A stretch of DNA of 64,000 bases from NCBI GenBank assembly GCA_036250225.1, contig JAPZLL010000057.1, forward strand, positions 62,001 through 126,000. Direction: 5' to 3'. This stretch comes from Cercophora sp. LCS_1. Lineage: Eukaryota > Ascomycota > Sordariomycetes > Sordariales > Lasiosphaeriaceae. The notes beneath the pieces were generated by a model. That model ran no database searches and was not told the DNA's origin. It saw nothing but the letters and a program-made list of their open reading frames with translations. Shown here in pieces: positions 41,346 to 51,643 of this stretch. Numbering within the stretch: the stretch's first letter is position 1; each line of letters begins with the position of its first letter. Position numbers and translations under genes: made by a program.

Positions 41346-42514
41346 ATGGCGCTGAATGACGAGCCCCCGTTCGGCCCCGTGGTCAATGGCACCATGGTGG
41401 TTGTGTTTTGGGAGTACCGCCCGAGCCACGCCGCCGCCTACCTCTTCCTCGCCCTCTTCGCGCTCGCCACGCTAGGACACCTTATCTACTTTGCATGGCT
41501 ACGGGCGTGGACCTTTATCCCCTTCATACTGGGGGGTGTTTGTAAGTGGGCCTCTCCAGGCTTCGGCCCTATCGGTTTATCAAAGATGGTGTAATACGCA
41601 GGTTAGGCAGTCTGACAGCTAACGCTCTGTTTCCAGGCCAAGTGTTTGGTTACCTGGAGCGCGCCAGAGCTCACGACGAGCCGGATAAGTTGGACCCCTG
41701 GCTGCTGCAGAACATGATGTTGCTGGTGGCGCCACCGCTGCTCGCCGCAACCGTGTACATGTCGTACGGGCGCGTCTCGGCGGCGTTACTCACAGGTGTC
41801 TCAGCGCGGGCTGGCCGGGACAAGCGCGGCCGCGGCTGCTGCGCGCGGTGCTGCTACGCATGCTGGTGCCGGTGCTCGCCGACCCGGGCGTACGTGCTCG
41901 TCGACGTCGTCGCCATCTTCACGCAGCTCATCGGCACGGTGCTACCGGCCAGCGGCACTGCCGAGGCGCAGCGGTTGAGCAAGATCGTCGTGCTGGTTGG
42001 CCTGTTCGCGCAGCTGGCGGCACTCGCCGTCTTCTCTATCGCCTGCGGTCGGCTGCACGCGCGCCTGCGCCGCGACCCCTCGGCCTCGCGCGCCATGCTG
42101 GCCGACCCCCGCGTACACTGGCTGCGGCACTTCTCGGCCCTCGAGATCGCCGCCGCGATGCTCATCGTGCGCAGCGTCATGCGCGGCGCCGAGTACCTCG
42201 GCGGCACCGACGGCGTCGTCGCCAGCCACGAAGCCTTCATCTTCGTCTTCGACGCGCTGCCTATGCTGGCCACCATGATCGTCTTCCTACTGCTGCACCC
42301 GTCGCGCCTGTTGCGCGAGGTGGCGTGCCTCGAGCGCAGAATCAAGCCAGCTGAGGAGTTTACTGAGCTACGGGCGGCACGGCGGGGGCGAGATGTCCGT
42401 GTGGGAAACGTGCGCATCGGTACTGCTTCCCCAGAAATGTTGAACTCGGGTGTCGCGTCCCAATGCGACAAATTCGTTTATGCCCCCTCAGTGCCCAACA
42501 GATTTATGTCCTGA
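41346..42514 (+). CDS. RTA1-family membrane protein (lipid-translocating exporter type)
   Basis: Exons 41346..41541 and 41637..42514, 357 aa. The 95-bp phase-1 intron (GTAAGT to TTCCAG) joins FILGGV(C) to QVFGYLERAR. RTA1/RSB1 proteins are seven-helix plasma-membrane proteins linked to sphingoid-base export and resistance to toxic lipophiles. The family blocks are here: WEYRPSHAAAYLFLALFAL, then G-x-x-FGYLERAR, LQNMMLLVAPPLLAATVYM with the YGR turn, TQLIGTVLPASG, then RSVMRGAEYLGGTDG and ASHEAFIFVFDALPMLATMI. The extended first loop with GRGCCARCCYACWCRC is Cys-rich and unusual. It is divergent from the Zn2Cys6 regulator. Confidence 0.87.
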
Positions 42515-43288
42515 CCGGGTTGTGTCAGATAAGTGCAACTACCATAGTCGGAGAGCAATTGGATTCCCCCGCTTTTTAGTGCAGCGGTATCGTCGTTGAC
42601 AAAGTCTTCTCGTCCTGTATTGGTTCATTCTGATATTTATCGAGTTTTTCCCGAGTTCGTTGCTGCCACTCTGACAGCGTCAAATCTCCTGGTCGTCGTG
42701 CATTAGGAAGTCGTTGTCTCGACATGATTCTTTCGTTGGCCACCATGTCTGTAAAGGCCCCGAAGTATGAAAAGAGGGTAGAAATAAAAGTGGGAGGAGA
42801 TATGAGAACAAAAAAAAAGAGTGGAAAGGAGAAAAGGGATCGATTAGCTTATCTCCGTGACTCAATACAAGCTCTCTGGCTCCGCCAGAGAGCGGAGAAC
42901 AGGCTTCAATTGATCACTTACCCCACCCCCTACTATACCCTCCACCATCTTACAGTGCAACCCCATCCTCGCCCCCTGACGCAGCCTGCGTTACAAGAAA
43001 AACAAGATAGCAACCTTACAGTAGCTAATATATGCCTTATTTTCGTGATTGTGACTGTCTGGCCCTCTAAGCGTAGCAAGACGGGTGTGTTGTAGGCCTT
43101 GGACGTGCAGTTGGAGTTGTGGTTTGAGTTTAGTGCAGAGATTCGCACCACTCCGCGGCGCGAAGCCAAGATCCTCTCCCTACGACTAATACGCTCACAC
43201 TACAGGAAGATACAGGTCCCTCACTCTATGAGCGTAGTAGGGGTGTGTGTTTTGTTGCTCGTGTTTACTATGAAGTTCTGGGTGGCAG
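42515..43288. other. Intergenic 42.5-43.3 kb with one perfect hairpin
   Basis: No gene. A 10-bp perfect stem with a 3-base loop (GCTCTCTGGC-TCC-GCCAGAGAGC) lies at 42871-42893. Confidence 0.5.
42871..42893. repeat. Perfect 10-bp hairpin
   Basis: GCTCTCTGGC, TCC, GCCAGAGAGC. It could fold in RNA or be a dyad protein-binding site. There is no T-run after it. Function unknown. Confidence 0.5.
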
Positions 43289-43867
43289 CTATTGGGAGTG
43301 CAAATGTTCCGATTCTGGGCCCTTTATTACATGGGGCCATTTTTTAGGTCCTTCGGCCAAAACAGGGATAGTGGGGGCGGTAACCCATCCATAATTCGGG
43401 GGAACTTCGTGTTCAGCACAGGCGAGAATATCCTCTGGTTTAATGTTAAAGGCCCAGGGATCTCTCCCACTCCTTCCGCCAAGGCAGATCTCGTCGTCCA
43501 TTTGCATCTCGTGGCCGTCACGGTTGGCATTGAGGGCCTGGCTCAAAGGGTCACCATGGTTGTGCTCCTCAACAAGTGCCCACTCAGTCCGGTCGATTCG
43601 TAGGGTGTGGCCGGCTGGAAAGCCACCCTGAAACCGTTCCCAAGCACTCAAATCTGATATGTCAATCCTGTACGAGTCGTTGTCGACACTACTACCCGTC
43701 TTTGCTCTTGATTTTCCCTTGACTCCGGAGCCGACACGTTCGATTCGGTTCTTGATCTTGCCGCTGGCTGTTGACAGAAAAATAGCTGGGAGTTTCTTCA
43801 CCCAGGTAATATGGCGCCAGGAGCTCCCTGGAGGAGACAAGCAGGCGCACGGTGATGACTTGGGCAT
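43289..43867 (-). CDS. Paralogue 1 of an unrecognised head-to-head gene pair
   Basis: 192 aa from the ATG at 43867 (MPKSSPCACLSPPGS). The middle is a conserved block shared with the neighbour at 44.9 kb: GKIKNRIERVGSGVKGKSR, then RIDISDLSAWERFQGGFPAG and RIDRTEWALVEEHN. The C-terminal about 60 residues (PWAFNIKPEDILACAEHEVP) have no counterpart there. It is soluble, basic near the N-terminus, with no signal peptide. I recognise no domain. The pair is divergent across a 1-kb spacer, suggesting an inverted duplication. Confidence 0.65.
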   Translation of the reverse strand: MPKSSPCACLSPPGSSWRHITWVKKLPAIFLSTASGKIKNRIERVGSGVKGKSRAKTGSSVDNDSYRIDISDLSAWERFQGGFPAGHTLRIDRTEWALVEEHNHGDPLSQALNANRDGHEMQMDDEICLGGRSGRDPWAFNIKPEDILACAEHEVPPNYGWVTAPTIPVLAEGPKKWPHVIKGPESEHLHSQ

Positions 43868-44684
43868 TTTGAGCAAGAATCTATGAGATCTCCGGTTGGA
43901 AACTTTGGATCATGATGCGAGCGCAAAAGGAAGCCCTTTAGGGATACCATTCACACTCAAGGTTTTGTTGCGGATACAGACTCTGCAATTTGCGGCCGTA
44001 AGACCGCGGAGTAAAGTGGGTGGCAATGGCGGAAAGCAAACGCTAAAAGCCCCAGCGTCAGTGGATGATTTTCTGTCGCCTTCTGGAAGCTAGGTCGGGT
44101 ACCTAGGTTGGTCACACCGTCAAGCCGATGACGGGAGCTGGCGGTCTTTTGTAGCCATTGAAGGTACCTAGCCGCGCTGGTTTGGCAAGGCTCAAGGCTG
44201 TGTTTGGGAAAGCAGGGGACGCACTAGCGGGTTGGGCCAATCGACGCGGCCCCCCTCGGTGAGGTCACCAGCATCACATCATTCACTAGGAGATTTGAGT
44301 CGTTACGTCCCCATTCCTATTCCTAGTGTACTGTCTGGGTAGGCAAGTAGGTAGTCGACCAGTTTCAAGGGCAGACGAGCTACGCACTGCACCTGAGCAC
44401 CCCCTGAACTGATGCCCTCCAATCCCGAGTCCTCCTATCCTCCATGGACTTACTGTACACCCGGCGCCTCATGGTCTCCCACCCTTCCATATGGCACGTG
44501 GCTCTTCAACCCGTAATCCTTTTCACTGTCCCTGAGCCGGCCACCGGACGAATTGTCACGGGGTCGCATCTTGCAGTAGCGGGATGATATAGACTGCCAA
44601 CTTCTCATACACAGAACATAAAATCGTAAACCAACAACTGCAATCGATCTTGATGAGGGGGAAGGGTGATGGTATGATGGAAGA
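43868..44684. other. Spacer between the head-to-head paralogues
   Basis: Shared promoter region of about 0.8-1.0 kb. Nothing coding is seen. Confidence 0.4.
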
Positions 44685-45293
44685 ATGGGAGAGTTGGATT
44701 TTCGGAGTGTTACATTTGACGAAACGCAAGCAAACACTTGCCCGGCGTTATCGCCAACTTTAATTTTCCCTGAGTTCAGTTGGTCTTTCTCACAAGTTCT
44801 TCCCAGACGCTCACCACAAACCAAGAGTCACGAAACAACTGCCCACTGCTTTACTCAGAATGACAGGGCCGCCATCATGTACCTGCCTGTCACCGCCAGG
44901 GATGCGCGCTTGGCGCCGCCATACTTGGGTGAAGGCGCTCCCGGTGGCTTCCTGTCGGTAGCCGGCAGCAGGATCAAGACCCGGATCAAACGTGCCGGCT
45001 CCGCCGTCAAGGAAAAATCGAGAAGAATGCGGCCACAAAATACCGACTCGATTGAGATCGATATATCGGATTTGTCTCTTTGGGCACGACTTCAAGGCGG
45101 CTTCCCGCTTGGTGACATTCTGCGAGTCGACCGGGCTGAGTGGGCCCTTGTTGAGGAGCACAATTTTGGTGGCCCTTCGCAGCCGCTCGATAACGACGAC
45201 AATGAGAGGCATTTCGACGAGATTTACCTCATAAAAGGCCACATAGTACGAGAAAGACTGGCGCCGGTGGCATCGATATTCAGAAGTGTATGA
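44685..45293 (+). CDS. Paralogue 2, N-terminus displaced by a frameshift (possible pseudogene)
   Basis: The open frame gives 202 aa from 44685, or 138 aa from the ATG at 44877 (MYLPVTARDA). The shared core is present: SRIKTRIKRAGSAVKEKSR, EIDISDLSLWARLQGGFPLG and RVDRAEWALVEEHN. Upstream of the core the DNA still aligns with paralogue 1, but in another frame. That frame reads CLSPPGMRAWRRHTWVKALP here against CLSPPGSSWRHITWVKKLP there, and ends at TAG. One copy has therefore shifted by a base near 44955-44975. Whether this copy still makes protein is unclear. Confidence 0.55.
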   Translation: MGELDFRSVTFDETQANTCPALSPTLIFPEFSWSFSQVLPRRSPQTKSHETTAHCFTQNDRAAIMYLPVTARDARLAPPYLGEGAPGGFLSVAGSRIKTRIKRAGSAVKEKSRRMRPQNTDSIEIDISDLSLWARLQGGFPLGDILRVDRAEWALVEEHNFGGPSQPLDNDDNERHFDEIYLIKGHIVRERLAPVASIFRSV

Positions 45294-46174
45294 TTCAAGA
45301 GCGCATGTGCCGTTCAGGGACAGGAGACATGAGGCCGGCGCCGCCTTCCAAGCCGGTGACAAGAAGACCCGCACAAGAACTTGAAACCTAGCTGGGATGG
45401 CCTCAAGTGGTCTCGATAGGCGTAGCTATTTCCCCAAAGCTAGATAAAGGTCATATCCCCGTCAGTGAGAACTCTCCTTCGGGTTTATGGCTGCGTGGGT
45501 TGGTTTCCGTGTCAGGCCCGGGGACTCAGCACGTCTTTCCTGTCGCCCCTCAAGAGGGAAGGAGCGCAACAAGCTCTCGATCAAGCCCAATCATCAATCA
45601 TCAAATTCACAAAACATCAACTCGTCGAAGCACAAAGGTAAAGTTGGCCCACGATATGATGATCATCTATCAGTCAGCCAAAACAAAATTTTCGCACTCT
45701 TGTGCCTCAATTCCTTCACATCCACGATCAGATGCATCGCAAGAATTTCCCAGGCTATGTCCAGGTCTCCACCCACCTGACCTGAACGCTCCTTCTTCCA
45801 AGATCATTCAACCTCCCTCTCCAACCCCTCGATCACCCGACCCCTCACTGACCCCTCACTGACCCCATCGCCGCCGTCCACAACACCCTTCCCGGCCATT
45901 CCAGACCGAGACAGCCCAAGCCTCGCGCACATCGCGCGGTAGAGTACGTCCTATCGTTTCCAACAGAACACCTCCTGCCAGGATCGGTATCGTCCGCGCC
46001 GGACCATCATGGCCTTTTCAGCCATCAGCCTCGGATCCCGCGTCCAACCCATTCGAATCTGCCTCTGTCGCAAAGACAGTTCGAGCCCGGCGATATAGCT
46101 TGCCCTGCCCCGCAGCCCCAGGTCACCATTGACCAAAATATACACCTGCCGAACCCATCGACCCATCCAAAGGC
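45294..46174. other. Intergenic 45.3-46.2 kb
   Basis: No gene recognised. A CCCTCACTGACCCCTCACTGACCCC tandem lies near 45840-45865 (two units). Confidence 0.45.
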
Positions 46175-47454
46175 TCACAGCGTCGCCTCCCTCGTAATCG
46201 GTCGCAACGCAACCTCCTCGCTCTCCTTCCTCCTCTTCCAAGACTTCATGCCTACCGCGATAAACACCAACCCGTTCCAGAAACCCCTGAGACTCCCGGT
46301 GATGCCCACCATCAACAGCAACGGGTACGAACCGAAAGTCGGATCAACAAAAGCCGCGACGCGATTCGTCGAGGGGGCGACCCACACCGAGAGCAGCGCG
46401 AGGAAGAAGAAGAGCGGCATGAGGATGTACTGTCGGAAGGACAGCGACGACTTTTTTGGTGGGTTGAGACGCACGACCGAGGCTGAATACTTTGAGGGTG
46501 ACGTCATGAGGGATTCGTCGACGGAGTGGGAGGTGGAGTGGTGCGGTTCGTGGTGGTAGATCTCGTGGTGGTTCAGGCTGTGTTTGAGCGGAGGCTCGTT
46601 ACGGGTTGGGGGAGGAGACTCGTCGAGCTGCGGCATGACCGTGTCGTCGAGGTCAAAGGCGATGTTGTCGCTTGTGATCGCCTTGAGGGCACGTCGGCGC
46701 TTGACGATCTCGACGCCAACCATGAGGTAGAGGATCATGGTGACGAGGATGGACGACCAGATGGGGACGTAGTAGATGACGATGCGGAAGAGAACCCATT
46801 TTGGCGCTATAGCGCACCAGAGCTGGGGCACAGGTCAGTACCGACGTTTGGGGTTTGACAGAGCTAACGGATGGTTGAGATAGGAGACCTACCGTTACAC
46901 TTCCGTACATCGGCCCCTTTTCTTCGGTGTTGATGAAGAGCAAGACAAGCGCCGAGATGAAGGTGAAGACGGTGATGCCGACAATGTACTTCCACTCGAG
47001 CTTGCGGAGGGATGCAGTGTCATAGCACCGAAAGACGATGAGGTACACGTCGATGGCCATGGCGAGGGTCCAGAGGACGTCTGCGACAGGAAACCTGGGG
47101 TGGGTTAGGAGCGGGCTAAAAGCCGCAGCGGTCTGGTACGACGTACATCTGGTTGAGGAACCCCTGAAACTGACACAGTGCAGAGAGGTTTCCGGCGGCC
47201 GGTCCGCTGACTGATATCATGGTGCAAGTCACATCGAGGGCGTTGTAAAAAGCGTTGATGAAGATGAGGCGGTGCATGGGATTGCGGAAGTGCTTGGATA
47301 AGCAAAACGTAGTGATGATCGTTATGACGCCAATGGCCGAGAGCGTCGATGCGGCGCGCGTGACGGCCATGAGCACAGTCCGCTGCTCATCATTGAGCGC
47401 GACCTCGCCCCGGGGCGCCAACGCCAACATCTTGACAATGTCGCGGTCAATCAT
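46175..47454 (-). CDS. cAMP-receptor-like G protein-coupled receptor
   Basis: Three exons, 47454..47147, 47094..46893 and 46822..46175, 385 aa. Intron 1 (GTACGT to CCCCAG, phase 2) restores GFLNQ(M)FPVADVLWTLAM. Intron 2 (GTAGGT to CCCCAG, phase 0) joins YGSVT to LWCAIAPKWVLFRI. The chain has seven helices and the family blocks of Dictyostelium cAR-like fungal receptors (Neurospora GPR-1/2/3 class): FCLSKHFRNPMHRLIF, LCQFQGFLNQM, ADVLWTLAMAIDVYLIVF, LRKLEWKYIV and YVPIWSSILVTMILY with the VEIVKRR loop. The third intracellular loop is long and His/Ser/Pro-rich. It is expected to signal through heterotrimeric G proteins at the plasma membrane; the ligand is unknown. Confidence 0.88.
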
Positions 47455-49652
47455 TTTGTCGTTTTCGTCGTCGTCCTCGTCGGCGCAGAGCGCCTGGCCA
47501 TGAGAATCATGGTCTGCTGGCTATGGGCCCTTGTGTGTGCGGTCGGCACAAGCGGCCGTGATATATCAAGCCGGGGGATCGCACAATTTGGCGTGGTGGA
47601 TTGCGTGCTCCCTACCGATTGGTAGTGGTCGTTCGAGCAGCCGCGTGGGGGTTGTGCACACTGGCAAGCACACGCGCATGCCGGGCCATGCCCAGACCAG
47701 CTAGTCGCTGCTGTTAGATAACAAAATCAGGGTTCTGCATCCCAGCGCTGTGGTTGTTGCCCACAGGGCTTCCCGTTCATCACACAAAATGGCTATCCCC
47801 GTGGGTGATGCCCAGAAACGACGAAAAAGCCTCTATCACGGCTTGGCTACCCGCGCACCATTCCCCTTCTTGAACAGAGAAAACCACTTGGCTCCCCCCC
47901 CCCCCCCCCGGATCGCCGCGGATCTTCATCATGCCGGGTCTTAGGGAAGTTCCGTCGGGAGTGCCAACCGGGGCAGGACGAGAACTAAGGATAACAAGAC
48001 AAATTCATCCTGCGACCATCTAGCGACAGCTTCAACTTGGACATGTAGATTCTACTTGTTCCTGGCGAACAAGATGCATCACCCCCTTATCATGTCGTCT
48101 TGCGTTCGCCATTGTCTTGGCGGATTGCGCTGGGTTTCGCAATTGCGCCTCGTTCTGTTTACGACTGCAAAAAACAAAAAATTGGTGGCGCTGGAGGAAC
48201 GCAGAAGCAGCAGCGTCGCATCCCAACCCCCACGAAAGCTCGGCCCATAACCACGTCCTCGGTGACCCCTGCATCATGCCTGTCTCTCCTCTGCAGTCTG
48301 CAGTTGGACTTGCACTCACTCGGATCTTATGTGTGCAGTCCAGTCGGACTGGGGGGGGGGGGGGTTGAACATTGTCTTCCTAGAAAAAATAGGAGAGATG
48401 GGGTCGAGTCTGTGTGTCTCCGTGGATGAATGTAACCCCCACACCCACACACCCACCCGAATGAGGCTTGCAGGATGGAGAGCTGGGATTGGATCCGAGT
48501 TCACAAACCGTTTTGTGGGGTTCGGATCGGGAAATTCCAGTCCGTTGAGGTGTGAACTCGGTCATCAATGTGGTAGGTGTCTGGTGGCGTGGATTGAAGC
48601 CCCTGAGTGGACTGTGAACTAGCTCGTGTGTTTGTTCCGACCAACGCCCTTTTGAACAATACCACAACAATGCATTGTTTGGGATTGACGTGTTGATTGG
48701 AGGAACTGGTGTTATGGAGTGATTTGTTGAAACCGACGGACCGATCCCTCCTTGGTGTAACACGAGACCACTGGACTATATACCCTTTCTTGTAGAATCT
48801 GTCGACGCCCGTGCTTCGTGTCTTCGGGCCGTTCCTGAGGCTTTTTTTTTTTCTTTCCCGTCGGTCAACTCTTCTGTCATGTCTCTTGGACCCGTTCGAC
48901 GGGTAAGCGGGGATCCGAGCAACAGATGACAGTCGAGGCGATGAGAATTTTATCTCGGTGCCTGTTTCAACGGAGATGGGAAGAACGAACTGTGATTTAT
49001 GAGATGTTGAAATAGACGTAGGCAGCAATATGGCAGACGTCGTGGAGAAAGAAGAGTGGAAGTATCTCATTGGTACAGGTACTTTTGCCTGTGGCTGTTT
49101 CATAAGACGGGCTTGGAAGGGAATGCAACCCACGCCTATCAGCCCTACATTATGTACATGTAGGGATGGATGCACCTCAGCTTGCACCTTGACACGCTTC
49201 GCCGGCTTGGTGCATCCAAGCGTCCCGTTACCATGTGGCAAGAGAGACATGCGCCGCACGGGATACTACGCCAGTCCCCAGTTATAGGCCGATCCATGCG
49301 GCGGGGCACTACTTCGGTTGTATTGCTTTCCGTACAACTGGCGGGGGAAAAGTACAGATGTCGTTCTAGAATAAGTCGGGACCGACGCTAGGGACCTCCC
49401 CCTTGGGGACTATTGCAACGCTTTGCCAAATATATCTGCTATGCTGGGGCGTTGAAACTCGGTCCCAGAGGCTATTACCTCGCCGATGTTCAGGGCGGTG
49501 GCTTGCTGGCGGCTTTTTGGGGTCGGCGATGAGTAAAGAATACGAAAGCCTTCTACATACCGGTTCAGTATAAGATGTTGAGCATCTTCGGCTTCCAAGA
49601 TATCTTGCGTCACCAGCATCACCCAGTTCGGTTCCATCACATCAAGACCATC
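47455..49652. other. 2.2-kb intergenic stretch with homopolymer runs
   Basis: No gene recognised. A C-run (about 47887-47903) and a G-run (about 48347-48363) stand out. The minus-strand open frame 48501-49259 (252 codons) has no domain and erratic composition and is not called. Confidence 0.5.
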
Positions 49653-50150
49653 ATGCCTTCTTCCTCTTCTTCCAAGGGCAAGTCCCGCCGGTCCATCACA
49701 AACGCCCAACGAAAAGCCCTGAGACAATGGTACTTTGACACGTCCAACGACGCCGTCCCCAAGAAACAAGCCGACGCATCGACCTGGTGGTACGAAACCT
49801 ACGGCTACCATCTCAACTCAAGCACCGTGTCCGAGCTTCTCAGCTGTCACTACGAATTCCTCGACGACGATGGCAGCGTAGCCGCAACAGACGGTAAACG
49901 CCAACGGGCACCCCGGTGGGAGGCCCTCGAAGACGAGCTCATGCGATGGCTCGTGTGGGAAGAATGCGCCATGGGCAGCACCGTCAGCACCTCCACCCTC
50001 AAAGAAAAAGCCACCGAGATCTGGCTCTCGCTGCCGTGCTACGAGGGCGTCGACCCGCCCAAGTGGAGCGAGGGTTGGCGGGCACGATTCAAGGCGCGGT
50101 ACAGCCTCCGCAAGGGAAAGCTCTACGAGGAGATGTCGCAGTCAATGTAA
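49653..50150 (+). CDS. CENP-B-type double helix-turn-helix DNA-binding protein
   Basis: 165 aa from the ATG at 49653; an in-frame ATG at 49575 would add 26 residues. Residues about 10-60 (ITNAQRKALRQWYFD, then VPKKQADASTWWYETYGYHL) form the CENP-B N-terminal HTH. Residues about 80-155 (EALEDELMRWLVWEE, TSTLKEKATEIWLSL, W-x-x-GWRARFKARYSLRKGK) match the Tc5/CENPB HTH. Pogo transposases and their domesticated relatives (CENP-B, Abp1) share this arrangement. Here the chain stops before any DDE transposase domain. It is therefore either a domesticated DNA-binding protein or a solo transposase N-terminus. Confidence 0.82.
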   Translation: MPSSSSSKGKSRRSITNAQRKALRQWYFDTSNDAVPKKQADASTWWYETYGYHLNSSTVSELLSCHYEFLDDDGSVAATDGKRQRAPRWEALEDELMRWLVWEECAMGSTVSTSTLKEKATEIWLSLPCYEGVDPPKWSEGWRARFKARYSLRKGKLYEEMSQSM

Positions 50151-50922
50151 GACAGCGAGTGGCAGGGCTTAGACGCGGGTTTCAGCTGGGATCAGACGCG
50201 GGCAGTTTACTCGAGAAGACATTTGTCGTCGAGGATTCGGATTGGTAGAAATTCACATCATTCAACTACAACACCGCACTGCTGATTCATCGCATCCACA
50301 TTAACGAGGCCGTGTCGCCATGGTTTTCGCCTCTCGTTTGCCACACATTACCTCATTCTAAATACGGATTGAAGTAAACAATGCGCCCAATTGAAGAAAA
50401 TCGTCATGATTGGTTTGTCAATTTCAAACCCCGACAACGTGCATATAATGCAAAAAAATAAGGTCCGTGTAGGGCAGACGGCATGGCATATTTTTTTTTT
50501 TTCTCTGATAGGGACCAAAGTCCCCCCAATGCAACCCCATCCGATGATACCGTTGCGGCGCTGCCCAATGCCGCTACCCGTCTTGCCCGTTTAGGGCTGT
50601 GAGGCACAGAAAACCATTGGGCATCCTTACGAGCTGGATCCTGGCTGAAGGATACTCCACCTGCCGGATTTACCCGCCAACTGCTGTAGGTGGCACAAGC
50701 AAGGCCCTGCATGACGCACCTTCCCTGTCGGTCTGGGAGCCCTCCTCAGACCACATGCAGTCCGCTATAACGAGAGGGGACCCATCCCTGTCTTTTTTTT
50801 TTTTTTTGTTTGTTTTTAGCACTGTCAAACTCACACACACTTTTATCCACTTTTGACTCAGACATTTTGTGTCAACCACTCAACTCGCATTCTTTTTCTC
50901 GTCAATCACGAACCGAGCAGTC
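50151..50922. other. Intergenic 50.2-50.9 kb
   Basis: T-runs lie near 50490 and 50795. No gene is seen. Confidence 0.5.
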
Positions 50923-51429
50923 ATGTCAGCAGCCATGTCCTACATCGCTAGGCGCCCGGCAAAGGGATTGCCACCGAGTGATGTCATTGAACACGATCTT
51001 GCGCTGCACTCGGTCGTTTCCGCGCTTGAGTTTCCTGCGCCCGAGGCGCCGTGGCTCAGTCGGGACGTTACGCGCGAGGACTGGAGGGTCTTCACTGAGC
51101 AGCTCGGCTTGCGCAGCGGAGCTGGCTCCGCCTTGGCGTCGGACACACCGGCAGAAAGCGATGCGGCCCGTCATCGACGGATCAACTATGTTGTCGAGGA
51201 GTGGAATGTCGAGTTCTTTAAGCCCCGTGGACTAAAGGTTACGCCTGTTTTTGAAGACACCACCAAGGATAAGAAAGAGGATTCGAAGGGCAATGGGTTC
51301 GTGTTTGGATTTAAAGCAGGAAACACAATCATCGGCATATCTTCTGGACTTCAGGCAAATGGCTACGGGTTGAGGCTTCCGGGTAACGTCTTGGTGGGTG
51401 TTGCCAAGCTGGAGGAGAAGAAGACGTGA
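50923..51429 (+). CDS. Small hypothetical protein
   Basis: 168 aa starting MSAAMSYIARRPAKGLPPSD. The middle is predicted helical (DVTREDWRVFTEQLGL) with RRINYVVEEWNVEFFKPRGL, a pattern I associate with uncharacterised ascomycete proteins. The C-terminus (GFVFGFKAGNTIIGISSGLQ, then GYGLRLPGNVLVGV) is Gly-rich and mildly hydrophobic and could be membrane-associated or beta-rich. No signal peptide and no intron. No function can be assigned. Confidence 0.65.
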   Translation: MSAAMSYIARRPAKGLPPSDVIEHDLALHSVVSALEFPAPEAPWLSRDVTREDWRVFTEQLGLRSGAGSALASDTPAESDAARHRRINYVVEEWNVEFFKPRGLKVTPVFEDTTKDKKEDSKGNGFVFGFKAGNTIIGISSGLQANGYGLRLPGNVLVGVAKLEEKKT

Positions 51430-51643
51430 GACAGACAACTCTCGACTCGACCTCATTCTCACACTAGTAACCACGTACCTATCTATATATATTGACAAAG
51501 TCCCAATAGCGTAGTGGGCCCGCACACTTTCATCTCCGTTCTTTCTCGCCATGAGCGACCCTCTCACTGTTCATGTTGTGCGTAGGTAAGGTAACCATCT
51601 CTTGCATCAATCGATCCTACCTACCTTATCCAACCCACCAAAC

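Noticed and set aside
48501..49259. 252-codon minus-strand frame in the 47.5-49.6 kb gap
   Set aside because: No domain, no clear splice context and erratic composition; a chance frame in low-stop sequence.
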